Positions 14,863 to 22,824 of a DNA stretch of 36,872 bases are shown here, piece by piece (the stretch's first letter is position 1; the number at the start of each line of letters is the position of its first letter). The position numbers and the translations under genes are program-made. Below the pieces are notes generated by a model, which saw only the letters and a program-made list of their open reading frames with translations, ran no database searches and was not told the origin of the DNA. Source of the DNA: JANYGM01 sp043764015 (GTDB lineage Bacteria > Bacteroidota > Bacteroidia > Cytophagales > Thermonemataceae); assembly GCA_043764015.1 (NCBI GenBank), contig JAYUKY010000084.1, positions 1 to 36,872 of the forward strand, given 5' to 3'.

Positions 14863-15837
14863 TTACTGCAAACCTTTCACAATAGTTTGAATATTTTTCT
14901 GATACATTCCAATATATGTTCCTTCCAGCGTACCAGTATTTCCCATAGAGTCGGAGTAAAGGTTATCATATATTTTAATATTATAATTTTGTTTTTTACA
15001 AGCAAATAAAATAGCTTCCATAGATTTTGAAGATACAGAAGTTTCTGAAAAAATAGTTTTGATATTATTTTTAATTACAAAATCAACCAAATTATTTACA
15101 TCTTTTATTCCAAATTCTGCTACCGTAGAAATCCCTTGTAAGCCTCGTACTTGAATATCAAATTTTCTGCCAAAATAAGAAAAAGCATCATGAGAGGTAA
15201 TAAGTATTCTTTGTTGTTTAGGGATTTTAGAAATAGTATTTTTAGAGTTTTCTTTTAAATCATTTAGTTGCTTAATGTAACTAATTTTATTTTTAGTGAT
15301 ATAATCTTTTAATTGTGGATATTCTAAAATAATTTTATTAGAAGCTAGTTCAGCGCACTCCAACCATATATCAAGGTCAAACCATATATGAGGGTCATAA
15401 TGAATTTCTGTACTAGCACCTACACTTCTACTTTCAGAAACACCAATTAAATTATTTTTACTGACATTATCTCCAAGAGAATAAACTTTTTTAATTCTGC
15501 TATACTTTTCTAAAACTTCAGTCATTTTTCCCTCTAAATGTAAGCCGCTATAAAATATCAAATCTGCTTTATATAATTTATGCAAATCTGATTGTGTTGC
15601 TTTGTATAAATGTGGGTCAATTCCTGACTGCATCAAAAAATCAACTTTTGCAGAATCTTTGACAAGGTTTGTAACAAGGTCGCCAATCATTCCTGTTGTT
15701 GTTACAATAGTTATTTTTGTATTTTTTGTATTTTCAGTTTTGCAAGAAACTAAAAATATAAAAAGGTTAAGTATAACAACTATTTTAATATAGCTAAAAC
15801 GTAGTATTTTAGTATTGTTTATAAGAAGTTTTAACAT
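14863..15837 (-). CDS. Metal-binding lipoprotein (TroA/ZnuA-like)
   Basis: A 324-residue protein from the start at 15837. A longer frame from 15870 begins MPFQKMFPKK and overlaps the regulator gene further. It has a hydrophobic signal and lipobox LVSC with Cys32 as the lipidation site. Cluster A-I metal ligands are visible: H76 (GIDPHLY), H150 (HYDPHIW), H216 (ITSHDAF) and D296 (YSDSMG). His at the third position is the TroA/ZnuA pattern; manganese-specific PsaA types have Glu there. The His-rich loop of zinc-specific ZnuA is missing. Zinc, manganese or both are therefore possible. The N terminus overlaps the end of the DtxR gene by 29 bp, indicating one transcript. Confidence 0.9.
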   Translation of the reverse strand: MLKLLINNTKILRFSYIKIVVILNLFIFLVSCKTENTKNTKITIVTTTGMIGDLVTNLVKDSAKVDFLMQSGIDPHLYKATQSDLHKLYKADLIFYSGLHLEGKMTEVLEKYSRIKKVYSLGDNVSKNNLIGVSESRSVGASTEIHYDPHIWFDLDIWLECAELASNKIILEYPQLKDYITKNKISYIKQLNDLKENSKNTISKIPKQQRILITSHDAFSYFGRKFDIQVRGLQGISTVAEFGIKDVNNLVDFVIKNNIKTIFSETSVSSKSMEAILFACKKQNYNIKIYDNLYSDSMGNTGTLEGTYIGMYQKNIQTIVKGLQ

Positions 15838-16528
15838 AAATTTTTTCGGAAACATTTTTTGAAATGGCAACTACTTGATTATCTATAATAATTTGCATAG
15901 ATAAATCATAAGAAATCTTATCTATAATTTGGATTTCCGTACCTATATTGATATTGAGCTTATCAAGATATTCTAAGAACAGAGAAGAGTCTTCACCAAC
16001 CGCAATAACTTTTACTTTATCACCTTTTTTAAATTGTTGCATTGGAGTTGCATCAGTAGAGTAGAGTTTTCCGTTTGCATCTGGGATAGGCTCACCGTGA
16101 GGGTCAAATCTTGGATAGTTAAGAAAGGCATCTAATTTTTCTATAAGCTTGGGAGAAGAAATATGTTCTAATTGTTCCGCTATGTCGTGAATTTCTGACC
16201 AATTAAAGTTAAGTTTAGCAACTAAAAAAGTTTCCCAAAGTCTGTGTCTTCTAATAATTTCTATGGCAAAAGTATTTCCCATTTCTGTCAGACTTACTCC
16301 GTGATATTTAGTATATTTTATCAACTCTTTCTTAGAAAGTTTTTTGAGCATATCCGTGACAGATGCGGCACTAATATCTATTTTCATTGCTATATCATTG
16401 GTGCTTATTTCTTTCGTTGAAATATTTACTTTATCTACATTATTTTCTGCTGAATGGTTGTCATTAGCAATAGAATAGGAGAGTAAAAAAATAGTTTTAA
16501 GGTAATTTTCTTCTGTATAACTTAACAT
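15809..16528 (-). CDS. DtxR-family metal-dependent repressor (MntR/TroR-like)
   Basis: A 239-residue regulator. The N-terminal winged helix starts MLSYTEENYLKTIFLLS and ends with SVTDMLKKLSKKELIKYTKYHGVSLTEMG. It carries an unusual polar insertion (about residues 20-44) between the first two helices. The metal-binding dimerisation helix contains EIHDIAEQLEHISS, then FDPHGEPIP, and an SH3-like FeoA-type domain closes the protein (about 165-239). With bound Mn or Fe such proteins repress uptake genes. As the first gene of the operon it probably represses its own transcription and the transporter. A DtxR-box-like site lies upstream at 16685-16698. Confidence 0.93.
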   Translation of the reverse strand: MLSYTEENYLKTIFLLSYSIANDNHSAENNVDKVNISTKEISTNDIAMKIDISAASVTDMLKKLSKKELIKYTKYHGVSLTEMGNTFAIEIIRRHRLWETFLVAKLNFNWSEIHDIAEQLEHISSPKLIEKLDAFLNYPRFDPHGEPIPDANGKLYSTDATPMQQFKKGDKVKVIAVGEDSSLFLEYLDKLNINIGTEIQIIDKISYDLSMQIIIDNQVVAISKNVSEKIYVKTSYKQY

Positions 16529-16684
16529 AAAGCACAGTATTTTTTAAATTTTTGATGAATATTTAATGAATTTTAGAAGTAAATCAGCAAGAAATAGGGG
16601 CGTAGCAATCTAAATTTCACATACAAATATAACCTATTTTAGACAAATATAAAGATAATATATAAGATATTTTCTAATTATATT

Positions 16685-16698
16685 TTAGCCTAATCTAA
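16685..16698. promoter_or_regulatory. Candidate DtxR/MntR operator
   Basis: TTAGCCTAATCTAA matches 13 of 14 positions of the right-hand part of the classical DtxR box (TTAGSCTAACCTWA). The left part of the 19-bp consensus is poorly kept. It lies about 155 bp upstream of the DtxR-family gene, near its probable promoter elements, and fits negative autoregulation. Confidence 0.5.
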
Positions 16699-16724
16699 AT
16701 AAAATACTAACCAAAATAATTTAC

Positions 16725-16765
16725 ACTAATATATTTAGTAATTACGTTTTGCTAAATATATTAGT
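16725..16765. repeat. 14-bp perfect inverted repeat
   Basis: ACTAATATATTTAG (16725-16738) and CTAAATATATTAGT (16752-16765) are exact reverse complements around 13 bp. It sits between the metal operon promoter region and dapD and could be an operator or weak hairpin. Confidence 0.5.
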
Positions 16766-16886
16766 AGGTTGTTTATCTTTATTTGATGTAAATTGACGTG
16801 TTTACTTGCTGATTTCCTACTGTTTTGAGAAATTTTAAAGTAGAGTAGGAGATATTAAAAGAAGTTTTGTATATTGGTTATTATTC

Positions 16887-16964
16887 TCACACAAAGGCTG
16901 GCACTTCAATATCCTTGCACAGTCCGCTAAAGCAGACAGCAAAATAGCGTAAATAGGCGGGATT
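16887..16964 (-). other. Possible gene-tail remnant or dispersed repeat
   Basis: A segment richer in GC than its surroundings. Read on the minus strand it gives NPAYLRYFAVCFSGLCKDIE followed by VPAFV and a stop. A short hairpin (GTCCGC/GCAGAC) lies inside. It has no start codon nearby and I do not recognise a family. It may be the end of a decayed gene or an intergenic repeat. Confidence 0.25.
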
Positions 16965-17151
16965 ATTTTCTTATACTATTTGATTTGACTTTTATTTAGC
17001 ACAAAAACTATAGCAGAAAACTATAATTAAATTTTAATTAAAAAGTAGAAAATAATGTAATATAACTTATTTAAAATCAGTTATTTAACTCATTTGACTT
17101 AAAGTAGAAGTTTAACCAATATCAAATAAATAAATCATCCAAAAAACATCA

Positions 17152-17982
17152 ATGTTAGCATTAAAAAACACAATAGAAAAGGCTTGGGAAAACAGAGAAT
17201 TGCTTAATGAGCCAGAAGTTTTGACCGCCATAAGAGCCGTTGTAGAACAGCTAGATAAGGGCTTTTTGAGGGTTGCAGAGCCTTTAGAAGACATCAATGG
17301 TGTAATTACGTGGCAAGTCAATGAATGGGTCAAAAAAGCCGTTATTTTGTACTTTCCTACGCAAAAAATGGAAACTATTTTGATGCCTCCTTTTGAATTT
17401 TACGACAAAATCCCCCTAAAATCTAATTATGAAGCCTTAGGTGTGCGTGTCGTACCTCACGCAATAGCCCGTTATGGGGCTTTTTTAGCAAAAGGAGTGA
17501 TTTTAATGCCCTCCTACGTGAACATAGGCGCATACGTGGATAGCGGAACAATGGTTGATACGTGGGCAACGGTGGGGAGTTGCGCCCAAATTGGTAAAAA
17601 TGTGCATTTAAGCGGCGGTGTGGGCATTGGTGGCGTGCTTGAGCCTGTTCAGGCTGCCCCTGTGATTATTGAAGATGGGGCGTTTATAGGTTCTAGATGT
17701 ATTGTTGTGGAAGGCGTGAGAGTGGGTAAGGAGGCGGTTTTAGGCGCAAATGTCGTACTTACGCAAAGTTCTAAGGTAATTGACGTTACAGGCGAGAAAC
17801 CTATTGAATATAAGGGCTTTGTGCCTCCTCGTAGCGTTGTGATACCTGGAAGTTATACTAAAAAGTTTTCTGCGGGTGATTTTCAAGTGCCTTGTGCGCT
17901 TATTATTGGACATAGAAAGGAAAGTACCGACCTCAAAACATCTTTAAATCAAGCACTTAGAGATAATAATGTAGCCGTTTAG
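17152..17982 (+). CDS. dapD: 2,3,4,5-tetrahydropyridine-2,6-dicarboxylate N-succinyltransferase
   Basis: A 276-residue enzyme of the lysine/diaminopimelate pathway. It transfers succinyl from succinyl-CoA to tetrahydrodipicolinate in the cytoplasm. It has an N-terminal helical domain (1-95) and a left-handed beta-helix made of hexapeptide repeats (about 105-230). Typical stretches are VRVVPHAIARYGAFL, YVNIGAYVDSGTMVDTWATV, GSCAQIGKNVHLSGGVGIGG (166-185 area) and IVVEGVRVGKEAVLGANVVL. Length and motifs match the family throughout. It stands alone on the plus strand, with a terminator-like inverted repeat shared with the convergent gene behind it. This is a core housekeeping function. Confidence 0.97.
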   Translation: MLALKNTIEKAWENRELLNEPEVLTAIRAVVEQLDKGFLRVAEPLEDINGVITWQVNEWVKKAVILYFPTQKMETILMPPFEFYDKIPLKSNYEALGVRVVPHAIARYGAFLAKGVILMPSYVNIGAYVDSGTMVDTWATVGSCAQIGKNVHLSGGVGIGGVLEPVQAAPVIIEDGAFIGSRCIVVEGVRVGKEAVLGANVVLTQSSKVIDVTGEKPIEYKGFVPPRSVVIPGSYTKKFSAGDFQVPCALIIGHRKESTDLKTSLNQALRDNNVAV

Positions 17983-18055
17983 GTGTGAAGTTTGAGGTGT
18001 GAAGTAAAATACAGTTTTTTATGTCAAAAAACACCTCACACCTCACACTTCACAC
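17983..18055. terminator. Inverted repeat between convergent genes
   Basis: The left arm 17983-18005 (GTGTGAAGTTTGAGGTGTGA...) and right arm 18031-18055 pair at about 21 of 23 positions, with a T-run in the loop region. It fills the gap between dapD (plus) and the dehydrogenase (minus, stop at 18057). The arms are internally repetitive (GTGTGAAG / GGTGTGA), so it is also a degenerate tandem repeat. Confidence 0.6.
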
Positions 18056-18056
18056 A

Positions 18057-18959
18057 TCAGGAGGTTTTTTTCTTAAATCTACGTGCTACAACAAGGTTTT
18101 TGTTAGTTTTGTCGCTCCAATCATAGAAACCTTGCCCAGATTTTACGCCTTTGTGTCCTGCCTCAACCATATTGACGAGTAGGGGACAAGGGGCGTATTT
18201 TGGGTTGCCAAAACCGCTTTGAAGTACATTTAAAATAGATAAACATATATCCAAACCTATAAAATCAGCCAGTTGGAGAGGTCCCATTGGGTGCGACATT
18301 CCTAGTTTCATTACGTCATCAATTTCAGAAACCCCCGCCACGCCCTCGTAAAGGGAATAAATTGCTTCATTTATCATTGGCATCAGAATTCTATTTGAGA
18401 TAAAACCTGGATAATCATTGACTTCCACAGGGATTTTGCCTATTTTAACAGAAAGCTCCATAATAATAGCCGTTACTTCGTCAGAAGTGGCATATCCACG
18501 TATCACTTCCACAAGTTTCATAAGCGGCACAGGGTTCATAAAGTGCATTCCAATCACTTTATCAGGTCTTTTCGTGGCTGACCCCATTTTTGTAATGGAA
18601 ATAGAAGAAGTATTGCTTGAAAGAATAGCAGAAGGCTTACAGAAAGCGTCTAAGTCCTTGAAAATCTTTTGTTTAAGTTCTATGTTTTCAGTTGCAGCTT
18701 CAATCACCAAATCAGCATCAGCCACGCCCTCTTGCATACTCGTAAAGGTTTTGATACGAGATAGGGTAGAAGCCTTTTGTTCTAATGTCAGCACCTCTTT
18801 TTTAACCTGACGGTCAAGATTACTAGCAATAGTATCTAGCCCTTTTTGGAGAGATTCTGCTGAAATATCTATCAAAGCTACTTCATAACCGTTTTGTGCA
18901 AATGTATGACAAATGCCGTTGCCCATTGTTCCAGAGCCTATTACTGCAATTTTTTTCAT
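18057..18959 (-). CDS. 3-hydroxyacyl-CoA (3-hydroxybutyryl-CoA) dehydrogenase
   Basis: A 300-residue, NAD-dependent cytoplasmic enzyme that oxidises 3-hydroxyacyl-CoA to 3-ketoacyl-CoA or runs in reverse. The Rossmann fold starts at once (MKKIAVIGSGTMGNGICHTF with GxGxxG at 8-13). Then come SSNTSSISIT with the substrate Ser/Asn, GMHFMNPVPLMKLVEVI with the catalytic His, and the C-terminal dimer domain (DYPGFISNRILMPMINEA, HPMGPLQLADFIGLD, GQGFYDW). Length is that of the stand-alone paaH/hbd type and not of the fused FadB type. It stands alone. The start is firm, since the GxGxxG strand begins at residue 4. Confidence 0.95.
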   Translation of the reverse strand: MKKIAVIGSGTMGNGICHTFAQNGYEVALIDISAESLQKGLDTIASNLDRQVKKEVLTLEQKASTLSRIKTFTSMQEGVADADLVIEAATENIELKQKIFKDLDAFCKPSAILSSNTSSISITKMGSATKRPDKVIGMHFMNPVPLMKLVEVIRGYATSDEVTAIIMELSVKIGKIPVEVNDYPGFISNRILMPMINEAIYSLYEGVAGVSEIDDVMKLGMSHPMGPLQLADFIGLDICLSILNVLQSGFGNPKYAPCPLLVNMVEAGHKGVKSGQGFYDWSDKTNKNLVVARRFKKKTS

Positions 18960-18980
18960 TTTGAATGTATGTTGAGAGTT

Positions 18981-19059
18981 GCCCCTAAATCCCCAAAGGG
19001 GACTTTAATACAAAAACTAATAAAAAGTATTTGTATTGTTCCCCTTTGGGGTTAGGGGC
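18981..19059. repeat. CCCCAAAGGGG-type palindromic intergenic repeat
   Basis: The left arm 18981-19014 (GCCCCTAAATCCCCAAAGGGG...) and right arm 19030-19059 (...CCCCTTTGGGGTTAGGGGC) are near-complete reverse complements around about 15 bp. It lies between divergent genes and is much richer in GC than the surroundings. The style is that of dispersed REP-like elements in Bacteroidota. Confidence 0.65.
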
Positions 19060-19099
19060 TATGATGCAAAACAACAAACAATTTACCAAAAAAAGAAAT

Positions 19100-19460
19100 T
19101 TTATAGAAAACTTTTATGTAAATTATCTACGTAAATTTAATATAGCTATTTACAATTAGAAATTCTTAGCATTATTTAGCTAAGAATATTAGTAATTTAA
19201 AATGTAAATAGAAAGTAAACCGTTTGTAAATTAACGTAAATGTTAATTAGTATAAATTAAGTTGTAACTAATTGATAATAAAGTAGTTTACATATAATTT
19301 ACATTAAAATTATGGTTAGATAAGTTTACAGTTTTATGTAAATTTACATTTTATTTGGAAATGCGAAAATGTAAACTGAAAAATAATTATAGAAATATTT
19401 GTAAATTTACAAAATAAAGTTTACATTTGCTTTTAGGAAATAGAGAATTTACAAAATACT
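19100..19460. promoter_or_regulatory. Operator array of GTAAATTTAC-like palindromes
   Basis: Two perfect copies of TGTAAATTTACA (19337-19348 and 19400-19411) and many half or degenerate copies (GTAAATTA near 19116, TTTACATATAATTTACAT near 19288, GTTTACA near 19324 and 19419, ATGTAAACTG near 19369, TTTACAAA near 19449) occupy the region before the XRE regulator. The density suggests cooperative binding and autoregulation. The rest of the gap 19060-19474 shows nothing else. Confidence 0.6.
19398..19429 (+). promoter_or_regulatory. Promoter of the XRE regulator gene
   Basis: TTTG (19398-19401), 20 nt, then TACATTTG (19422-19429) matches the Bacteroidota promoter consensus exactly. A perfect TGTAAATTTACA palindrome overlaps the upstream element and spacer (19400-19411), so a bound regulator would block RNA polymerase. 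The start codon is 45 bp downstream of the -7 element. Confidence 0.65.
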
Positions 19461-19474
19461 AAACCCAAAATAAA

Positions 19475-19969
19475 ATGGACATCAACGAAAAAATAAGAGA
19501 GTTTATTATTTACAAAGATTTGCAACCATCAAAACTAGCTGACGAGTTGGGGATTTCTCGTCCTATGATGTCGCACGTACTTTCGGGCAGGAATAAGCCT
19601 AATATTGAAATTGTAATGAAAATTCTTTCTAAATACCCAGACCTCAACCCAGAATGGTTGAATGGAAATGCACCAAATATGTTTCGTGAAGGAGCTTCGC
19701 AGGAGAGTTATCTCCAAGAAAATAGGTACGAAACTAAAACCATAATTCCTACTATTCAGCCAAATAGTACACAAAATCTGTTTAATAATCAAGTCAATAA
19801 TCAGCAGGAAATAGAAGAGGAAAAGGCTAAAAATCAAGAGAAATCAACAGAAAAACACCAAGAAAACAATGAAAATCAATCAAAAAAATACAAGAAATCA
19901 GAAGGAAAAACCATTGAGAAAATCATTGTTTTTTATACGGATAAGTCGTTTGATACGTATTTGAATTAA
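19475..19969 (+). CDS. XRE-family transcriptional regulator
   Basis: A 164-residue protein. An N-terminal helix-turn-helix of the Cro/C1 type fills residues 4-60 (KIREFIIYKDLQPSKLADEL, GISRPMMSHVLSGRNKPNIE, KILSKYPDLNPEWL). A long, low-complexity polar linker rich in N, Q, E and K (75-145) follows. The short C-terminal strand segment KTIEKIIVFYTDKSFDTYLN is a tail I know from other Bacteroidota XRE proteins. It probably binds the TGTAAATTTACA palindromes in front of it and represses itself. It precedes the two-gene HEPN remnant (20012-20396), but a 42-bp gap with no operator leaves open whether that is a target. Confidence 0.88.
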   Translation: MDINEKIREFIIYKDLQPSKLADELGISRPMMSHVLSGRNKPNIEIVMKILSKYPDLNPEWLNGNAPNMFREGASQESYLQENRYETKTIIPTIQPNSTQNLFNNQVNNQQEIEEEKAKNQEKSTEKHQENNENQSKKYKKSEGKTIEKIIVFYTDKSFDTYLN

Positions 19970-20011
19970 ATTTATCTTTGATTTTGAAACTTAAATAGCT
20001 TCTTTTGTTTT

Positions 20012-20362
20012 ATGAATTATTTAGTGCGTAAAAATACTGATTATCAACAAGGTAACTATAAAATAGATGCTGGTGTGGAAGAATTTGTTAAAAAAAATCT
20101 TATTCTAATGCCCGTTTTACTTGCTATTCCTTTGATTATTCAAAAATATTTCAAAAATGCAAGCCTTGAATTGTCGTATAGAGAAGATTTGGAAGAAAAT
20201 TATAGCAATTTATTTTTAAAAATTGCTACTGATTTGTCTATTAGTGATGCTTTTCAACAAAAAAGAGCGTTGTTTAAAGACACTTTTTTTAAACAATTCA
20301 TAGGAAATCCTGAAATAAATAATCTTTTAACCTTTCATATAGTGCAAACAAATGATTTTTAA
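20012..20362 (+). CDS. Partner protein of a HEPN gene, paralogue 1
   Basis: A 116-residue protein of unknown family. It is clearly related to the 115-residue product at 23208-23555: both begin MNYL with a VDYQQ/TDYQQ motif, then V(E)EFV/VEDFV, a short hydrophobic stretch (LMPVLLAIPLIIQKYF / LLPLLIAAPAIIKKYI), a strand region (LELSYREDLEE / FELSHNTDFEE) and a common end (FK-FI-N-EI-LTFH). No catalytic motif is visible and there is no MNT nucleotidyltransferase signature. A HEPN reading frame begins inside its 3' end but is truncated after about ten codons, so this copy is an orphan. Confidence 0.7.
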   Translation: MNYLVRKNTDYQQGNYKIDAGVEEFVKKNLILMPVLLAIPLIIQKYFKNASLELSYREDLEENYSNLFLKIATDLSISDAFQQKRALFKDTFFKQFIGNPEINNLLTFHIVQTNDF

Positions 20363-20396
20363 TTGGAGGGATTACTTTACTTCAATATTTCTTTAA
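20352..20396 (+). pseudogene. 5' remnant of a HEPN gene
   Basis: The frame opens MIFNWRDYFT, matching MKFNWRDYLT of the intact HEPN protein at 22825-23199, and then runs into unrelated DNA and a stop. Similarity ends at about 20381, exactly where the convergent serine hydrolase gene begins (stop codon at 20382). The insertion or rearrangement that brought in the hydrolase/AraC module evidently removed the rest. Confidence 0.75.
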
Positions 20397-21458
20397 TATT
20401 TTTTCATAAATTTCATTAAATATTGCTTGTCTCATTTTTGAGTTTCTTTGGTTTAAAAGTATAATAATTCCCCAATTTTCAACTCGGTTGTAACATATAA
20501 TAGAAGATTGTCCCATAGAATCTCCAGTTTTTAAGTAAAATGTGTGTTTGTCATCAGTATTGATGTTAATTCCTAAGCCTAATTCCCTATTTTTATCTTT
20601 ATAAAATAGTTTTTCTGTCATCACGCCCGCCTTAGAGATTGGGTTTTCTTTACTCAAAATCATTTTTAAGAATTTAAGCATATCAGAAGTATTAGACTTT
20701 ACGAGTCCAGCAGATGCCGTAATATTCCATTTGAAAAACTCCTGAACGCCACCATTGGGATTATAACCAGTTATTTTATTTTTTACATCAAAATCTTTAG
20801 TTAGCGTATTGGTCATTTTTGATGGTGCTAATATTTTTTTGCGAATGATTTTATCATAACTTTTCCCATAAACTTTCTCCAAAATCTGCCCAAGCAAAGT
20901 GTAGCCAATGGTTGAATACCTATATCTTCCATAATCAATTAATTCATTACAATTATTGATAATATTTGCCAAAATCTGAATATTAACGCTGTTTACAGGT
21001 TGTTGTGGGTCTAATTCTATCAATTTCCCAAAATCTAAATCAGGTAAACCAGATTGATGAGAAGCCAAATCTGATATTTTTATTTTATTTTTTATGTTTT
21101 TATGTAAGATGTACTCTTTTGGAATATAATTGTCTATGTAGTCATCTAGTTTTATTTTGTTCTCAATAACTGCCTGTGCAATTAAGTTTGAAGTCAAAAT
21201 TTTAGTGATAGATGCAATTTCAAATATAGAATTTTTGTCAATATCAATTTTGCTTTCTTTGCTCAATTTGCCGTAGGCGGTATAATATTCTTCATTATTC
21301 TTGATGAAACCTACGCTAATCCCTATTTCTGGATTTTTTGTATGATAGCTTTTTACCAAAGAATCAATTTTTTTAGGAATGTCCTGCCCAAACAAAGAAT
21401 TATTTATCAACAATAATATTATCAAAAATTGCATTGCGTTTTTCATTGTATTTTTCAT
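20382..21458 (-). CDS. Secreted serine hydrolase of the beta-lactamase family (module B)
   Basis: A 358-residue protein from the ATG at 21458 (MKNTMKNAMQFLIILLLINN), which gives a proper signal peptide ending FGQ. An in-frame ATG at 21557 would add 33 residues and spoil it. The nucleophile is S83 in SITK (83-86), and the third box is KTG (310-312), unlike HGGG in module A. The middle YxN box reads YST (181-183), with Thr replacing the usual Asn. It lacks the long C-terminal part of the module A enzyme. It is probably a periplasmic or extracellular peptidase or esterase. It is transcribed toward the HEPN remnant, 165 bp after the AraC regulator gene, with a candidate AraC operator in between. 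Confidence 0.87.
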   Translation of the reverse strand: MKNTMKNAMQFLIILLLINNSLFGQDIPKKIDSLVKSYHTKNPEIGISVGFIKNNEEYYTAYGKLSKESKIDIDKNSIFEIASITKILTSNLIAQAVIENKIKLDDYIDNYIPKEYILHKNIKNKIKISDLASHQSGLPDLDFGKLIELDPQQPVNSVNIQILANIINNCNELIDYGRYRYSTIGYTLLGQILEKVYGKSYDKIIRKKILAPSKMTNTLTKDFDVKNKITGYNPNGGVQEFFKWNITASAGLVKSNTSDMLKFLKMILSKENPISKAGVMTEKLFYKDKNRELGLGININTDDKHTFYLKTGDSMGQSSIICYNRVENWGIIILLNQRNSKMRQAIFNEIYEKILKKY

Positions 21459-21569
21459 TATGTTGTGTTTTAATGTTGTGAATTTATTTGAACACAAACA
21501 TAGAAAATAAACAAACCTTATGCGACTGATTAAAAAAAGTCGTACGCATTTGTTCAAAAAAATAGGTAG

Positions 21570-21604
21570 GAGTAATTCACAAGATAAGTACGAGTAATTA
21601 CAAA
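21570..21604. promoter_or_regulatory. Direct-repeat operator candidate for the AraC regulator
   Basis: GAGTAATTCACAA (21570-21582) and GAGTAATTACAAA (21592-21604) are direct repeats spaced 22 bp, two helical turns, the usual spacing of half-sites for AraC-family dimers. They lie between the regulator gene and the hydrolase gene, 112-146 bp upstream of the hydrolase start. Confidence 0.5.
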
Positions 21605-21622
21605 GTATTGTTATTCAGTAGA

Positions 21623-22777
21623 TTATGATATACGGTTACGGTACGCAGTTGGTGTAAAACCAGTATGATTTTTAAATGCCGTATTAAAAGAAGATTTTGA
21701 ATTAAAACCAACTTCATACAAAATCTCAAGAATTGTTACTTTGTTTTTTGTAGAATCCTTTAGAATTATCATTGCATCTTGAATGCGGTAGGTGTTGATA
21801 AAGTCAAAAAAATGCTGCCCCAACGTGTGATTTATTAGAATAGATAACTCACGAGTAGGAATTTCAATATCAGCAGAGATGTCTTGAATTGTCAAAGAAG
21901 GGTTTAGATATGGTTTTTCCTCAACCATATATTTTTTTAATTTTATTATTTTTGCATTAAATTCTATTGTAATTTCAGCCTGTATCTCTTCTGTTTCCTT
22001 TTTTTCTTCTAAAATAATATCTTTGATAAGTTTTAATTTTGAATCAATATTTCTAAAGAGAGTAGGGTTATTTAATGCCTTAAACAAATACCAACTGGCT
22101 AGGAGCAGTTCAGACACGAAAAGTCCAATTTTCAACCATTCCGAAATATAAGGATAGTCAGTAAATTTAAAGATATTTTTTACAAAAGCAACAAAATAGA
22201 AAGCTGATAATGCCAATATCAATTCAAATAACCAGTTAAAAAAATCAATACTTGTTCCTGCATAGTTTTCAAGATATATTTTCTTTACTTTTCTCAAAGT
22301 TAGAAAAACTACAACAATGTAAAAAGCAATCTGAAAATGTAAAAAGATATGAATAAATTGTATTTCCAGCATACTTTTACTATTTTCAAGAAAAGTAATT
22401 TTAGAAGATAAATCCACTAAATAAAAACGAGGAAATAAAATTAAATTTGCAATTAAAAAAGGAGTAATATGTGTTATATGTTTTATTTTTAGTTTGAAGT
22501 CGGAATAGCAAACAGATAATACATATAAATAAAAAGTTGGAAGTTGCAGAAATATTACTAAATTTCTACACATTCCAATATTTGAAAGTCGCCCATCTAA
22601 GAAAAAATTGAACAAAATACTACTAATATCAATGGTAGTAAAAACTAAAAAAACAGAAAAAAGATAATTACTCAATTTCTGTTCTGTTTTTACTTTTATT
22701 AAAAAATATGATAAGAATAATGAAATAAATATTGATATGATTGCAATAGTAACTAATAAATTAATTTCTCCATTCAT
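21623..22777 (-). CDS. Membrane-anchored AraC-family regulator (module B)
   Basis: A 384-residue protein. Residues 1-235 hold about seven membrane helices (the first at 6-27, then around 37-58, 70-88, 98-113, 140-160, 183-200 and 215-235). A cytoplasmic coiled linker rich in K and E follows. The C-terminal AraC domain (about 285-384) shows SLTIQDISADIEIPTRELSI, HFFDFINTYRIQDAMIIL and ILYEVGFNSKSSFNTAFKNH, the two helix-turn-helix units. It is likely a one-component sensor that activates the neighbouring hydrolase gene in response to an envelope or external signal. It is the intact paralogue of the frameshifted gene at 6046-7198. The lengths agree to one residue. Confidence 0.9.
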   Translation of the reverse strand: MNGEINLLVTIAIISIFISLFLSYFLIKVKTEQKLSNYLFSVFLVFTTIDISSILFNFFLDGRLSNIGMCRNLVIFLQLPTFYLYVLSVCYSDFKLKIKHITHITPFLIANLILFPRFYLVDLSSKITFLENSKSMLEIQFIHIFLHFQIAFYIVVVFLTLRKVKKIYLENYAGTSIDFFNWLFELILALSAFYFVAFVKNIFKFTDYPYISEWLKIGLFVSELLLASWYLFKALNNPTLFRNIDSKLKLIKDIILEEKKETEEIQAEITIEFNAKIIKLKKYMVEEKPYLNPSLTIQDISADIEIPTRELSILINHTLGQHFFDFINTYRIQDAMIILKDSTKNKVTILEILYEVGFNSKSSFNTAFKNHTGFTPTAYRNRIS

Positions 22778-22824
22778 TATTTTGTGGTTTTGTGGTCAAA
22801 ATTATAATTTACTTGAAATTTAGT

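Larger units (their letters stand above)
16529..17151. other. Intergenic region between dtxR-type gene and dapD
   Basis: Divergent intergenic region of about 620 bp. It contains two CAAATATA blocks (16624, 16644; TAnnTTTG-like minus-strand promoter elements), a DtxR-box-like site, a 14-bp inverted repeat at 16725-16765 and a more GC-rich segment at 16887-16964. The remainder is AT-rich with no recognisable gene. Confidence 0.6.

Noticed and set aside
18418..18810. A 130-codon plus-strand frame inside the 3-hydroxyacyl-CoA dehydrogenase gene
   Set aside because: Antisense to a highly conserved enzyme; no independent evidence of coding.
21458..21557. Longer N terminus of the module B hydrolase
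   Set aside because: It would place 33 residues before a regular signal peptide and run into the region of the AraC operator candidate.
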